Shown piece after piece: positions 16,705 through 25,067 of a stretch of 64,000 bases of DNA; within the stretch, counting starts at the first letter, position 1; each line of letters begins with the position of its first letter. The translations under genes and the position numbers were made by a program. The notes beneath the pieces were generated by a model. The model was not told the origin of the DNA. It ran no database searches and saw only the letters and a program-made list of their open reading frames with translations. Origin of the DNA: Sphingosinithalassobacter sp. CS137 (GTDB lineage: Bacteria; Pseudomonadota; Alphaproteobacteria; Sphingomonadales; Sphingomonadaceae); assembly GCF_014334115.1 (NCBI RefSeq), contig NZ_CP060494.1, forward strand, positions 806,001 through 870,000, written 5' to 3'.

Positions 16705-19700
16705 CCCGCCGCCTTCGCCAAGCCGCGCGAGAGCTGGAGCGCGCCGTTGAGCCGCGCCTGCGCAGTCGCCCAGCCGCGGGTGATGACGAGCTTCATGTCG
16801 GGCCGCAGCTTGGCAGTGCCTTCGAGCCGGTCGACATAGGCGAGCAGCCCCTCGACATTGGGGAAGCGATCCTCGTGGAAGTGAACGAGCGCACCCTTGG
16901 GGCCGACATCGATCTTGGCGATGCACGCCTTCCTGGCGTTCAGCTTCGTCTCGATGAGCGTGAGCAGATTCTCGGTCGGCTCGGGCAGCTTGCCGAACCG
17001 GTCGATCAGTTCGGCGGCAAAGGCCTCGACGCCCTGCTTGTCCTCGACTTCGTTGAGGCGACGATAGAGGCCCATGCGCAGATCGAGATCGGGGACGAAA
17101 TCCTCGGGGATCATGATCGGCGCATCGACCGTGATCTGCGGCGAGAGGTCCTTCGGCCGCTCGTCCTTCAGCCCGCCCGACTTGGCGTCGAGAATCGCCT
17201 CCTCGAGCATCGACTGGTAGAGCTCGTAGCCGACTTCCTTGATGTGTCCCGATTGTTCGTCGCCGAGCAGATTGCCCGCACCGCGGATGTCGAGATCGTG
17301 GCTGGCGAGCTGGAACCCGGCGCCGAGCGAATCGAGATCGGACAGCACCTTCAGCCGCTTTTGCGCGGCATCGGTCATCTGCCGCTCGGACGCAGTGGTG
17401 AGATAGGCATAGGCACGCGTCTTCGAGCGCCCCACCCGCCCGCGCAGCTGATAGAGCTGGGCGAGGCCGAACTTGTCGGCGCGATTGACGATCAGCGTAT
17501 TCGCGCTGGGAATGTCGAGCCCGCTCTCGACGATCGTCGTCGAGACCAGCACGTCGTACTTCTTGTCGTAGAAGGCCGACATCCGTTCTTCGACGTCGCC
17601 CGGTGCCATCTGGCCGTGGGCGACGATATATTTCACTTCGGGCACTTCCTCGCGCAGGAACTGCTCGATGTCGGGCAGGTCGGCGATCCGCGGCGTGACG
17701 AAATAGGCCTGGCCGCCGCGATAATGCTCGCGCAGCAGCGCCTCGCGCAGCACCACGGGGTCCCAGGGCATGACATAGGTGCGCACCGCGAGCCGATCGA
17801 CCGGCGGGGTCTGGATCACCGAAAGCTCGCGCAGGCCGCTCATCGCCATCTGGAGCGTGCGCGGGATGGGCGTGGCGGTGAGCGTCAGCACATGCACGTC
17901 GGCCTTCAGCCCCTTGAGCCGCTCCTTGTGCGTGACGCCGAACCGCTGCTCCTCGTCGACGATCACCAGGCCGAGCCGCTTGAACTCGATTCCCTTGGCG
18001 AGGATCGCGTGCGTACCGATCACCACGTCGATCTGGCCGTTCGCCAGCGCCTCCTTGGTCGCCTTCATCTCGGCCGCGGGGACCAGCCGCGACATCCGCC
18101 CGACGTTGATCGGGAAGCCTTCGAACCGCTGACTGAAATGCATGTGATGCTGACGCGCGAGCAGCGTCGTCGGACAGACCACGGCGACCTGCATGCCCGC
18201 CATCGCGGCGACGAAGGCCGCGCGCAGCGCGACTTCGGTCTTGCCGAAGCCGACATCGCCGACGATCAGCCGGTCCATCGGCCTGCCGGCCGCGAGATCG
18301 CCCAGAGCATCCTCGATCGCGCGGTCCTGATCCTCGGTCTCCTCATAGGGAAAGCGATCGACGAAGGCGGGATAGCCGCCCGCATCGGGCTCGGCGACAT
18401 CGGCGGGGCGCAGCGCGCGCTTGGCGGCGGTCGCGATGAGTTCGCCCGCAATCTCGCGGATGCGCTCCTTCATCTTCGACTTGCGCCGCTGCCAGGCCTC
18501 GCCGCCCAGCTTGTCGAGCGTGGCGCCTTCCTCCGACGAGCCGTAGCGCGTCAGCACCTCGAGATTCTCGACCGGCACGTAGAGCTTGTCGCCGCCGGCA
18601 TAGCTCAGCGCGACGCAATCGTGCGGCGCCTTCTGCACCGGGATCTGCGTGAGCCCGTCGTAGCGGCCGATCCCGTGATCGACATGGACGACGAGATCGC
18701 CGGGCGAGAGAGTCGCCAGCTCGTTCAGGAACGCATCGGTCGACTTGCGGCGCTTCTGGCGGCGGACCAGGCGGTCACCGAGCATGTCCTGCTCGGTGAG
18801 CACCGCCACGTCGGGCGCCGTGAACCCGTGATCGAGCGGCAGCACGACGAGGGCGACGCCCTTGTCGGCGATGCCGAGCGCCTCGTGCCAGCTTTCCGCC
18901 GGCCGAGCCCCCTTCAGCCCGTGATCGGCGAGCAATCCCGACAGCCGCTCGCGCGCACCACCCGAATAGCTGGCCAGCACCGGCTTGCGGCCGTCCTTGC
19001 GCAGCTTCGCGACATGCGCGACGACAGCGTCATAGACATTGCTCTGCGCCGCGCGCTCGGGCGCGAAGTCACGCGGCCCCTCAACGTCGAAATCGAGCAC
19101 GGTCGCGCTTACCGGCTCGCGGAACGGCGTGGCGAGATGCGCGCGCGCCTTTTCGAGATGCGACGCCCATTCGTCGGCGGTGAGATACAGCGCCTCGGCC
19201 GCAAGCGGGCGATAGCTGCCGGGATCACTCGACTGAGCGCGCACGCGATTGGCGTGGTAATCCGCCACCGCCTCGAACCGCGCTTCGGCAGCGCCGGCGG
19301 CGTTGCCGTCGCGAACGACCACGGCATCGTCGGGCAAGTGGTCGAACAGCGTCTCGAGCCGCTCCTCGAACAGCGGCAGCCAATGCTCCATGCCCGCGAG
19401 CCGCCGGCCGTCCGAGATCGCCTGGTACAGCGGGTCGCCGGTGGCGTTCGCGCCGAACTTCTCGCGATAGCGCGTGCGGAAGCGCTTGATCGATTCGGCG
19501 TCGAGCAGCGCCTCGGAAGCGGGCAGCAGCGTGAATCCGTCGATCCGCCCGGTCGTGCGCTGATCGGCGGGATCGAAGGTGCGCACGCTCTCGATCTCGT
19601 CGCCGAAGAAATCGAGCCGCAGCGCCTGCTCGGCGCCGCTGGGAAAGAGATCGACGAGGCCGCCGCGCACCGCGAATTCGCCCGCGTCGTTCACGGTATC

Positions 19701-20156
19701 GACGCGGTGATAGCCGTTCGCCTGAAGCAGCATCGAGAGCGTGTCGAGCGAGATGCGCTCGTCGGGCGCGAGCCGCGCGACGAGCTGGCGGATGCGGAAG
19801 CGCGTGAGCGTCCGCTGGGTAGCGGCGTTGACGGTGGTGACGACGAGGCGCGGCCGCTTGGCCGGCGTCTGCAGCGCATGCAGCGCCGCCAGCCGTTCGG
19901 ACATCACCCGAAGCGTGGGCGAGGCACGATCATAGGGCAGGCAATCCCAGGCGGGATAGCTGACGACTTCGACGTCGGGCGCGAAGAACGGCGCAGTCGA
20001 TGCCGCCGCCCGCATCGCGACTTCGTCGGGCGCGACATAGACCGCGGTGCCGCCCGCGCGCGCCAGATCGGCCAGCAGCCAGGGCAGAAAGCCGTTCGGC
20101 ACGGCGGAAAGAGTGAGCGGCCGATCGGCCTTAAGAATGATCTTGAGATCGGGCAT
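16701..20156 (-). CDS. mfd: Transcription-repair coupling factor Mfd
   Basis: A 1151-residue DNA translocase that removes stalled RNA polymerase and recruits UvrA for nucleotide excision repair. An N-terminal UvrB-like region is followed by an RNA polymerase-interacting domain (around GDLVVHVDHGIGRYDG) and a RecG-like motor with Walker A GDVGFGKTEVAL, the DEEQRFGV box, TATPIPRTL, TTIVESGLDIPSANT and QLRGRVGRSKTRAYAY. A C-terminal TRCF domain completes it. Length is normal. ATG at 20156; about 100 bases separate it from sdhE upstream on the same strand, so the two may be co-transcribed. Confidence 0.97.
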   Translation of the reverse strand: MPDLKIILKADRPLTLSAVPNGFLPWLLADLARAGGTAVYVAPDEVAMRAAASTAPFFAPDVEVVSYPAWDCLPYDRASPTLRVMSERLAALHALQTPAKRPRLVVTTVNAATQRTLTRFRIRQLVARLAPDERISLDTLSMLLQANGYHRVDTVNDAGEFAVRGGLVDLFPSGAEQALRLDFFGDEIESVRTFDPADQRTTGRIDGFTLLPASEALLDAESIKRFRTRYREKFGANATGDPLYQAISDGRRLAGMEHWLPLFEERLETLFDHLPDDAVVVRDGNAAGAAEARFEAVADYHANRVRAQSSDPGSYRPLAAEALYLTADEWASHLEKARAHLATPFREPVSATVLDFDVEGPRDFAPERAAQSNVYDAVVAHVAKLRKDGRKPVLASYSGGARERLSGLLADHGLKGARPAESWHEALGIADKGVALVVLPLDHGFTAPDVAVLTEQDMLGDRLVRRQKRRKSTDAFLNELATLSPGDLVVHVDHGIGRYDGLTQIPVQKAPHDCVALSYAGGDKLYVPVENLEVLTRYGSSEEGATLDKLGGEAWQRRKSKMKERIREIAGELIATAAKRALRPADVAEPDAGGYPAFVDRFPYEETEDQDRAIEDALGDLAAGRPMDRLIVGDVGFGKTEVALRAAFVAAMAGMQVAVVCPTTLLARQHHMHFSQRFEGFPINVGRMSRLVPAAEMKATKEALANGQIDVVIGTHAILAKGIEFKRLGLVIVDEEQRFGVTHKERLKGLKADVHVLTLTATPIPRTLQMAMSGLRELSVIQTPPVDRLAVRTYVMPWDPVVLREALLREHYRGGQAYFVTPRIADLPDIEQFLREEVPEVKYIVAHGQMAPGDVEERMSAFYDKKYDVLVSTTIVESGLDIPSANTLIVNRADKFGLAQLYQLRGRVGRSKTRAYAYLTTASERQMTDAAQKRLKVLSDLDSLGAGFQLASHDLDIRGAGNLLGDEQSGHIKEVGYELYQSMLEEAILDAKSGGLKDERPKDLSPQITVDAPIMIPEDFVPDLDLRMGLYRRLNEVEDKQGVEAFAAELIDRFGKLPEPTENLLTLIETKLNARKACIAKIDVGPKGALVHFHEDRFPNVEGLLAYVDRLEGTAKLRPDMKLVITRGWATAQARLNGALQLSRGLAKAAG

Positions 20157-20255
20157 CGTCTGACGGTTCCGGACAGTCGCCGGTGCTGGCGTGTCGAAGC
20201 TCAGTCGCTTCGGGAGAATGGAGTGCCCTTCGGCGAGCGCAGGGCGGACGGAAGC

Positions 20256-20522
20256 CTATTCGGCGATCGGCACGTAGGTGACGTTCTTGAGCGCGGCCAT
20301 CACCGGTCCTGCAAAGCGCACGGGCGTCGGCTGCGTTCCCAGCGCCCAGGCCATGATGTCGACATCCTGTTCCTCGAGCAGCGCCTCGAACAGAGCGACC
20401 TCGGCATCCGACCAGCCGGCGTGGTGCGCGTCGAAGAAACCGCCGATCAACAGATCGGCCTCCTTCGTCCCGCGATGCCATGCACGAAAGCGCAGGCGCT
20501 TCAGGCGCGTCTCGCGATCCAC
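20256..20522 (-). CDS. sdhE: Succinate dehydrogenase assembly factor SdhE (FAD assembly factor)
   Basis: An 88-residue protein needed for covalent FAD attachment to SdhA. The signature RGTKEADLLIGGF (residues 17-29) includes the conserved RGxxE; the rest is the expected small helical bundle, including WSDAEVALFEALLEEQDVDI. Length is typical. ATG at 20522. The sdh genes themselves are not in this window. A two-block intergenic repeat (copy B) lies about 140 bases upstream, where its promoter should be. Confidence 0.9.
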   Translation of the reverse strand: MDRETRLKRLRFRAWHRGTKEADLLIGGFFDAHHAGWSDAEVALFEALLEEQDVDIMAWALGTQPTPVRFAGPVMAALKNVTYVPIAE

Positions 20523-21015
20523 ATTTCCTCCAAACAGCTTCGGGCCGGCGGCGCAGGAAAGCGCCGCCGGCCGTTCGAGAGGCGAGATAGGGTCGTGCGC
20601 ACGAAAACGCCAGCGCGACCGATCCCGCGGCCGGACCGGAGCCTCGAGCGAAACGCGCGGTTTTCCGCCGAAGGTCGCACTAAGGTCGCACCTCCGCGCG
20701 CGTGCGTGCGCCCGCGCGTGAGCGGCCGGTTGGTTCTAGCGCGCAGTCGTAGCGCAGCGATCCGGTGCAGCGGGGTGCGGGGCAGGATCGGAGCGGCATG
20801 GCGGTCCTCCATCAGCGGGCGGACCCGTCAGATATGCCGAACGGCCGGCTGTAGGACAGCGGAAACTCCGCAGGAGGCGCAGGAATTCAGCCGCCGCAGC
20901 AGCGTTTTGTGGGAACACTGGGCGCTTCGGACTGTTTTGCGGCTGAACGCCGGGTTAACATGCGTCGCGGGACGCGCTAGTCTCGCGGCCGGACGAAACG
21001 AAAAGGAGTACCGGA
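20523..21015. other. Intergenic region between sdhE and the small lipoprotein gene
   Basis: A 493-base gap between divergent genes. It holds repeat copy B (core 20660-20694, second block 20803-20862). I find no convincing coding frame; short open frames here are unconserved and cross the repeat. The right end should hold the promoter of the lipoprotein gene, with AAAAGGAG at 21000-21007 as its Shine-Dalgarno site. Confidence 0.6.
20660..20866 (+). repeat. Intergenic repeat family, copy B (two-block form)
   Basis: Core at 20660-20694: TTTTCCGCCGAAGGTCGCAC, then GGTCGCACCTC, almost identical to copies A and C. After a GC-rich stretch and about 110 variable bases, a second block is shared with copy C: GTCCTCCATC (20804-20813), GATATGCC (20831-20838) and GTAGGACAGCG (20851-20861). 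GTCCT and AGGAC form inverted arms, so the second block could fold. Seen from the sdhE strand, the element lies upstream and would be read before the gene if transcription began beyond it. Confidence 0.82.
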
Positions 21016-21258
21016 ATGAAGACCTTTGCGACGATCGCTGCCGCCGCCACCTTCGCGCTTCTCAGCGCCTGCGGCAACGAACAGGATGCCGCCGGCGACG
21101 TGGCCGAGCAGCAGATGCAGTCCGCCGAGGACGTGCTCGAGGAGAAGGCCGATCTGGCCGACGAGCGCGGCAACGAAATGCAGGAAGAGCGCCTCGACGC
21201 GGCTGCCGATGCAGTCGGCGACGCCAGCGGCGACGTGGAAGAGGCGATCGCCGAGTAA
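21016..21258 (+). CDS. Small acidic lipoprotein
   Basis: An 80-residue lipoprotein: signal peptide with lipobox LLSAC (Cys19 becomes the lipidated first residue), then a strongly acidic, Ala- and Glu-rich helix with heptad-like character and no known domain. Function unknown; a coiled-coil or envelope-stress role is only a guess. ATG at 21016 is preceded by AAGGAG. A strong terminator follows at 21283, so it is probably monocistronic. Confidence 0.75.
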   Translation: MKTFATIAAAATFALLSACGNEQDAAGDVAEQQMQSAEDVLEEKADLADERGNEMQEERLDAAADAVGDASGDVEEAIAE

Positions 21259-21282
21259 CGGCACGCAGCAACCGAGTTTCGA

Positions 21283-21313
21283 CGGGGTCTCCCGAGAGGG
21301 AGGCCCCGTTTCG
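21283..21313 (+). terminator. Rho-independent terminator of the small lipoprotein gene
   Basis: Stem CGGGGTCTCCC / GGGAGGCCCCG (21283-21293 and 21298-21308, one G-T pair) with a GAGA loop, followed by TTTCGT. It lies 25 bases after the lipoprotein stop and 60 bases before recG. Confidence 0.82.
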
Positions 21314-21373
21314 TATGTGCGGCACGCGCGGCCGCTTCCGTCCCCGCCGTTCCTGCCCTAACCCGGCGGAGCG

Positions 21374-23437
21374 ATGCGCCCCGAACTGCTCAATCCCCTG
21401 TTCGCCGAAGTCACGGCTCTCAAAGGCATCGGGCCGCAGCTCACCAAACCGCTCGACCGGCTGGGGCTGGCGCGGGTCGTCGACGTGCTGTTCCACTTGC
21501 CGACCGGCTGGATCGACCGCCTTGCCCGCGACGAGCTCGACATCGCCGACGCCGGCCGCGTGATCGCGATCACGCTGACGCCGGTCTCCTATCGCTTCGG
21601 CGGCAGCGCGCGGGCACCGGCGCGGGTCCAGGCGGTGGACGCGGCGGGGAATTACGTGAGCCTCGTCTATTTCGGCGGCAATTCCGGCTGGGTGAAGAAG
21701 CTGTTCCCGCTCAACGAGCCGCGGCGCGTTTCGGGCAAGCTCGAAAGCTATGGCCAGGAACTGCAGATCGTTCACCCCGATCATGTCCAGCCGCTCGACG
21801 GCGGCGAGCCGCTGGCAGAGCGCGAGGCGATCTATCCGCTGTCCGAGGGGATGACCTCGAAACGGCTGGCCGGGCTTGCCGCACAGGCGCTGGAGCGCGC
21901 GCCCGAGCTGCCCGAATGGATCGAGCCGGGGCTGAAGGCGCGGCACGGCTGGCCCGACTGGCACGAGGCGCTCGCCCGCATCCATGCCGATCCCGCCGAC
22001 GCGAAGGCGCGCGAGCGGCTCGCCTATGACGAGGTGTTCGCCAATCAGCTGGCGCTGCTCCTGGTCCGCGGCGAGGCGCGGGCGAAGCGCGGACGGCCGC
22101 TGATCGGCGACGGGCGGCTGCGCGAGGCGCTGAGGCTGCCCTATGCCGCGACCGGCGCGCAGGCACGAACGATCGGCGAGATCGAAGGCGACCTGCGCCA
22201 GAGCCAGCCGATGCTCCGGCTGCTCCAGGGCGATGTCGGTTCGGGCAAGACGCTGGTCGCGACCATGACGCTGCTGATGGCCGCCGAGGCGGGCACACAG
22301 GGCGCACTGCTCGCGCCGACCGAGATCCTCGCGCGCCAGCATTTCGAGAATCTGAGCCGGATGCTCGCCGGGATCGACGTGCGAATCGCGATCCTCACCG
22401 GGCGCGACAAGGGCCGCGTCCGCGAGGCGACGCTGATGGGGCTGGCCGACGGATCGATCGACATCCTGATCGGCACCCATGCGATCTTCCAGGAAGGCGT
22501 GACCTATCGCGACCTGGGGCTGGTGGTGGTCGACGAGCAGCACCGGTTCGGCGTGGCGCAGCGGATGCTGTTGCAGGCCAAGGCCGCGCGGCCGCCCCAC
22601 CTGCTGGTGATGACCGCCACTCCGATCCCGCGCACCCTCACCCTCGCCCAATATGGCGAGATGGACGTGAGCCGCCTCGACGAAATGCCGCCCGGCCGCC
22701 AGCCGATCGAAACGCGGGTGATCGCCGAGGACCGGCTGGGCGACGTGGCCGACGCGCTCGCCCGGCACCTCGAAGGCGGCGGACAGGCCTATTGGGTGTG
22801 CCCGCTCGTCGAGGAGAGCGAAAAGAGCGACCTCGCTGCCGCCGAAGCGCGTGCCGAAGCGCTGCGCGCGCGGTTCGGCGACAAGGTGGGACTGGTCCAC
22901 GGGCGGATGAAGGGGCCGGAGAAGGACGCGGTGATGGCGCGCTTCTCCGCAGGCCAGCTGGGCGTGCTGGTGGCGACGACGGTGATCGAAGTGGGCGTGG
23001 ACGTGCCCAATGCCACGCTGATCGTCATCGAGGCCGCCGACCGCTTCGGCCTCGCCCAGCTCCACCAGCTGCGCGGGCGCGTGGGGCGCGGCGGCGGGCG
23101 ATCCGTGTGCCTGCTGCTGCGCGGCAACCAGCTCAACGAAACCTCGCGCGCGCGACTCGCGCTGATGCGCGAGACCAACGACGGCTTCCGAATCGCCGAG
23201 GAGGATCTGCGGCTGCGCGGCGCGGGCGAGCTGCTGGGCACGCGCCAGTCGGGCGAAATGCAGTTCCGGCTGGCGAATCCCGAGATGCTCGGCGAATTGC
23301 TGCCCGCCGCCAATGGCGATGCGCGGTTGCTGATCGACCGCGACGGAGGGCTCAAGGGCGAGCGCGGGCGGGCGGCGCGACTGGCGCTCTATCTCTTCGA
23401 ACGCGACGCGGCGGTGGGTCTGTTGCGCTCCGGATAA
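21374..23437 (+). CDS. recG: ATP-dependent DNA helicase RecG
   Basis: A 687-residue branch-migration helicase that reverses stalled forks and processes Holliday junctions. The N-terminal wedge/OB domain (about 1-190) is followed by helicase motifs: Walker A GDVGSGKTLVA, VVVDEQHRFGV, TATPIPRTLTL, TTVIEVGVDVPNAT and QLRGRVGRG. Length is normal. ATG at 21374 lies just after GGCGGAGCG. Its tail is followed 90 bases later by tRNA-Asn. Confidence 0.96.
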   Translation: MRPELLNPLFAEVTALKGIGPQLTKPLDRLGLARVVDVLFHLPTGWIDRLARDELDIADAGRVIAITLTPVSYRFGGSARAPARVQAVDAAGNYVSLVYFGGNSGWVKKLFPLNEPRRVSGKLESYGQELQIVHPDHVQPLDGGEPLAEREAIYPLSEGMTSKRLAGLAAQALERAPELPEWIEPGLKARHGWPDWHEALARIHADPADAKARERLAYDEVFANQLALLLVRGEARAKRGRPLIGDGRLREALRLPYAATGAQARTIGEIEGDLRQSQPMLRLLQGDVGSGKTLVATMTLLMAAEAGTQGALLAPTEILARQHFENLSRMLAGIDVRIAILTGRDKGRVREATLMGLADGSIDILIGTHAIFQEGVTYRDLGLVVVDEQHRFGVAQRMLLQAKAARPPHLLVMTATPIPRTLTLAQYGEMDVSRLDEMPPGRQPIETRVIAEDRLGDVADALARHLEGGGQAYWVCPLVEESEKSDLAAAEARAEALRARFGDKVGLVHGRMKGPEKDAVMARFSAGQLGVLVATTVIEVGVDVPNATLIVIEAADRFGLAQLHQLRGRVGRGGGRSVCLLLRGNQLNETSRARLALMRETNDGFRIAEEDLRLRGAGELLGTRQSGEMQFRLANPEMLGELLPAANGDARLLIDRDGGLKGERGRAARLALYLFERDAAVGLLRSG

Positions 23438-23525
23438 GGCACGCCGCCTCCCCTCTTGCAAAGCGCGCGGAGGCGCTGCTATAGGCGCGCCTCCCGACGG
23501 CGGCCACGGCCGCACGCCACGGCAT

Positions 23526-23600
23526 TCCCCGGTAGCTCAGCGGTAGAGCAATCGACTGTTAATCGATCGGTCGCCTGTTCGAATCAGGCCCGGGGAGCCA
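23526..23600 (+). tRNA. tRNA-Asn (anticodon GTT)
   Basis: A 75-base tRNA with encoded CCA. The acceptor stem is TCCCCGG (23526-23532) with CCGGGGA (23590-23596), discriminator G at 23597 and CCA at 23598-23600. The anticodon stem is ATCGA/TCGAT with a seven-base loop; anticodon GTT is at 23558-23560. The T-arm contains the usual TTCGAAT. Mobile-element debris starts about 130 bases downstream, as is common next to tRNA genes. Confidence 0.96.
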
Positions 23601-23704
23601 CCGCCGCCGCTCAGGACAGCGCACAGGCGCTCAACACCCCTTGTAAAACGTCGCTTTCGCTCGCAGCACGCTGCTCGTGGTGGCTCACTGTTACGCAGCA
23701 CAGC

Positions 23705-23730
23705 GCCCCCATTCCGGGGGCATTCTTGTC
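23705..23730 (+). terminator. Possible terminator or REP-like hairpin after tRNA-Asn
   Basis: Hairpin GCCCCC / GGGGGC (23705-23710 and 23716-23721) with an ATTCC loop, followed by the T-rich ATTCTTGTC. It could end tRNA transcription. Because a RAYT transposase remnant begins right after it, it could also be a REP-type hairpin. Confidence 0.4.
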
Positions 23731-23733
23731 TCT

Positions 23734-24135
23734 TTCAGGGGCGCTTCGCCAGCTACCCGATGGACGACGCGCATCTGGTGGCCGCGCTCCGCTATGTCGA
23801 GAACAATCCCGTTGCCGCCGGTCTCGTTACGCGCGCCGACGACTGGCGGTGGTCGAGCGCCCGCAGCCGTCTGGCCGGCACTCGCCATGCCGAAGATCCG
23901 CTGACCGATGGGCGCGCTTTCGGCGCAGGTACGCAACTGGCGCGCCAATTGGCGCCATGGCACCGCTCTTGCCGAGGCAGAACCGCAAGCGGAAGCGGTC
24001 GCCGACGCGATCGAGCAGCGCCTGCGGACCGGACGCCCGCTCGCCACCGAAGAATGGATCGCGAAGCAGGAAGCGCGCACCGGCCTCGCCATGGCGAAAC
24101 GCAAGCCGGGACCGAAAGCTACTGCCGGGAATTAG
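23734..24135 (+). pseudogene. RAYT (REP-associated tyrosine transposase) remnant, truncated and frameshifted
   Basis: C-terminal part of an IS200-like RAYT transposase. In one frame the sequence reads FQGRFASYPMDDAHL, then ALRYVENNPVAAGLV and DDWRWSSARSRLAG, the classic end of the Y1 transposase domain. At about 23908-23930 the reading moves to another frame: ALSAQVRNWRANW, then LRTGRPLATEEWIAKQE and RKPGPK, the usual RAYT tail, ending at TAA 24133-24135. The first half, including the HUH motif, is missing. It is therefore a dead fragment left by an old insertion near tRNA-Asn. Confidence 0.8.
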
Positions 24136-24140
24136 GTATT

Positions 24141-24193
24141 GTGTCCCTGGAACTTCCGTGTCCCCGGAACTTCCCCGCTTCCCCGGAACTCTA
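24141..24193. repeat. Three short tandem copies of a (T)CCC(C/T)GGAACT motif
   Basis: Just after the RAYT remnant, three copies of a unit like GTCCCCGGAACTTCC lie at about 24142, 24159 and 24177, separated by 16-19 bases. The last copy ends in CTC. They are probably part of the same mobile-element scar. Confidence 0.6.
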
Positions 24194-24217
24194 AAGGCGG
24201 GGGTCACGTCACCGACC

Positions 24218-24631
24218 CTAGGCACCAGAGCGTGACTTGTCGGGTCGAACAATTGCCCAAAATGAGAACGACACCGAAACTCCAAAAAATATCATTAAAA
24301 TAGCAATGCCCCAAACCCCACGAGGAACCATCTCGATCCCACCGGGGACCCCATACAACACAATATGGGGTAGGATCAATATTATCGCTACCACAAATAG
24401 CGACCCTATTATTCCGGACAACAAATAATGATAATATCTATTCTTGTCGAATTTATACAACATAATGAATAGGGGGAGCCCTATCACCAAACTTCCAACG
24501 TATGATATTGGGGCGGCCGCCAACGAAATGTAAATTCCGCCCCCAACGTCTCCTAAAAATATAGAAGCCAGTATCAATATTGCACAGGGGATAGCAGGAG
24601 CAAATATCGCACCCTTGATTATCTCTTTCAC
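24218..24631 (-). CDS. Four-helix membrane protein, candidate immunity protein
   Basis: A 137-residue membrane protein with four hydrophobic helices (about 8-27, 32-57, 68-93, 104-128), a short polar loop YKFDKNRYY between helices 2 and 3, and a basic tail. Base composition is clearly more AT-rich than the neighbours, with runs of AAT and ATA codons, suggesting transfer from outside. GTG at 24631 is chosen because GGAGG lies 7 bases upstream. It lies directly downstream of an Rhs C-terminal extension on the same strand, the usual place for an immunity gene. No family was recognised; the immunity role is inference from position. Confidence 0.55.
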   Translation of the reverse strand: MKEIIKGAIFAPAIPCAILILASIFLGDVGGGIYISLAAAPISYVGSLVIGLPLFIMLYKFDKNRYYHYLLSGIIGSLFVVAIILILPHIVLYGVPGGIEMVPRGVWGIAILMIFFGVSVSFSFWAIVRPDKSRSGA

Positions 24632-25067
24632 GGTCGCGCCTCCATTTTCTAACAGTTCGCCCCAGGGTGTCTCCGGCAAAAGTTAATTCGCCCTGGCTGG
24701 GGTGGTATGCGACCCGACGGGGGGGCATCCCTGGCGCTGCCCATACGTCATTAATTAGTCCAGCTGAGTAAGAACCTGGTGCTTGAAGCGCTCCATTGCC
24801 TTCCCCAAAGTTCTGAATAACGGACGTTCCATTCGACCCCGGCGCGACTTCCCTGACAACTACGCCGTTACCAAGAGGACGCCCGGGGGGCGTAACGTTA
24901 ACGACAACCGAATTACCCGTCACCTGGTTAACTGCAGAGTATGACATAACAGGACTACTCACAAACAATGTAGCAACCAATGGCGTAGCATTATTTGATG
25001 TACCTTGGGGAGTGGCTGGCGACGGGCTGCCCGGAGTAGGGTTGTTACGAACCCACTCTCTCGTCGC
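24453..25067 (-). pseudogene. Rhs C-terminal extension, in frame with the Rhs core but after a stop codon
   Basis: An open frame that continues the Rhs core frame after the TAG at 25070-25068. It starts with a Pro/Ser/Thr-rich linker (PTPGSPSPATPQGTSNN), then has a compact segment including GNSVVVNVTPPGRPLG and REVAPGSNGTSVIQNFGEG, which looks to me like a variable Rhs/polymorphic-toxin tip. From about 24631 it overlaps the membrane protein gene in another frame, so the last ~60 codons are probably shadow and the natural end is likely lost or earlier. There is no good start codon of its own (TTG at 24980 at best). AT-richer than the chromosome. Identity as a toxin is inference. Confidence 0.45.

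Noticed and set aside
16386..21563. A plus-strand open frame of about 1725 codons opposite mfd and sdhE
   Set aside because: It is antisense to motif-rich mfd and sdhE, has no domain and no ribosome site, and its composition matches shadow frames.
23580..23600. The 3' end of tRNA-Asn as an attachment site of an integrated island
   Set aside because: No second copy of the tRNA end was seen in the following 2.5 kb and no integrase gene is present.
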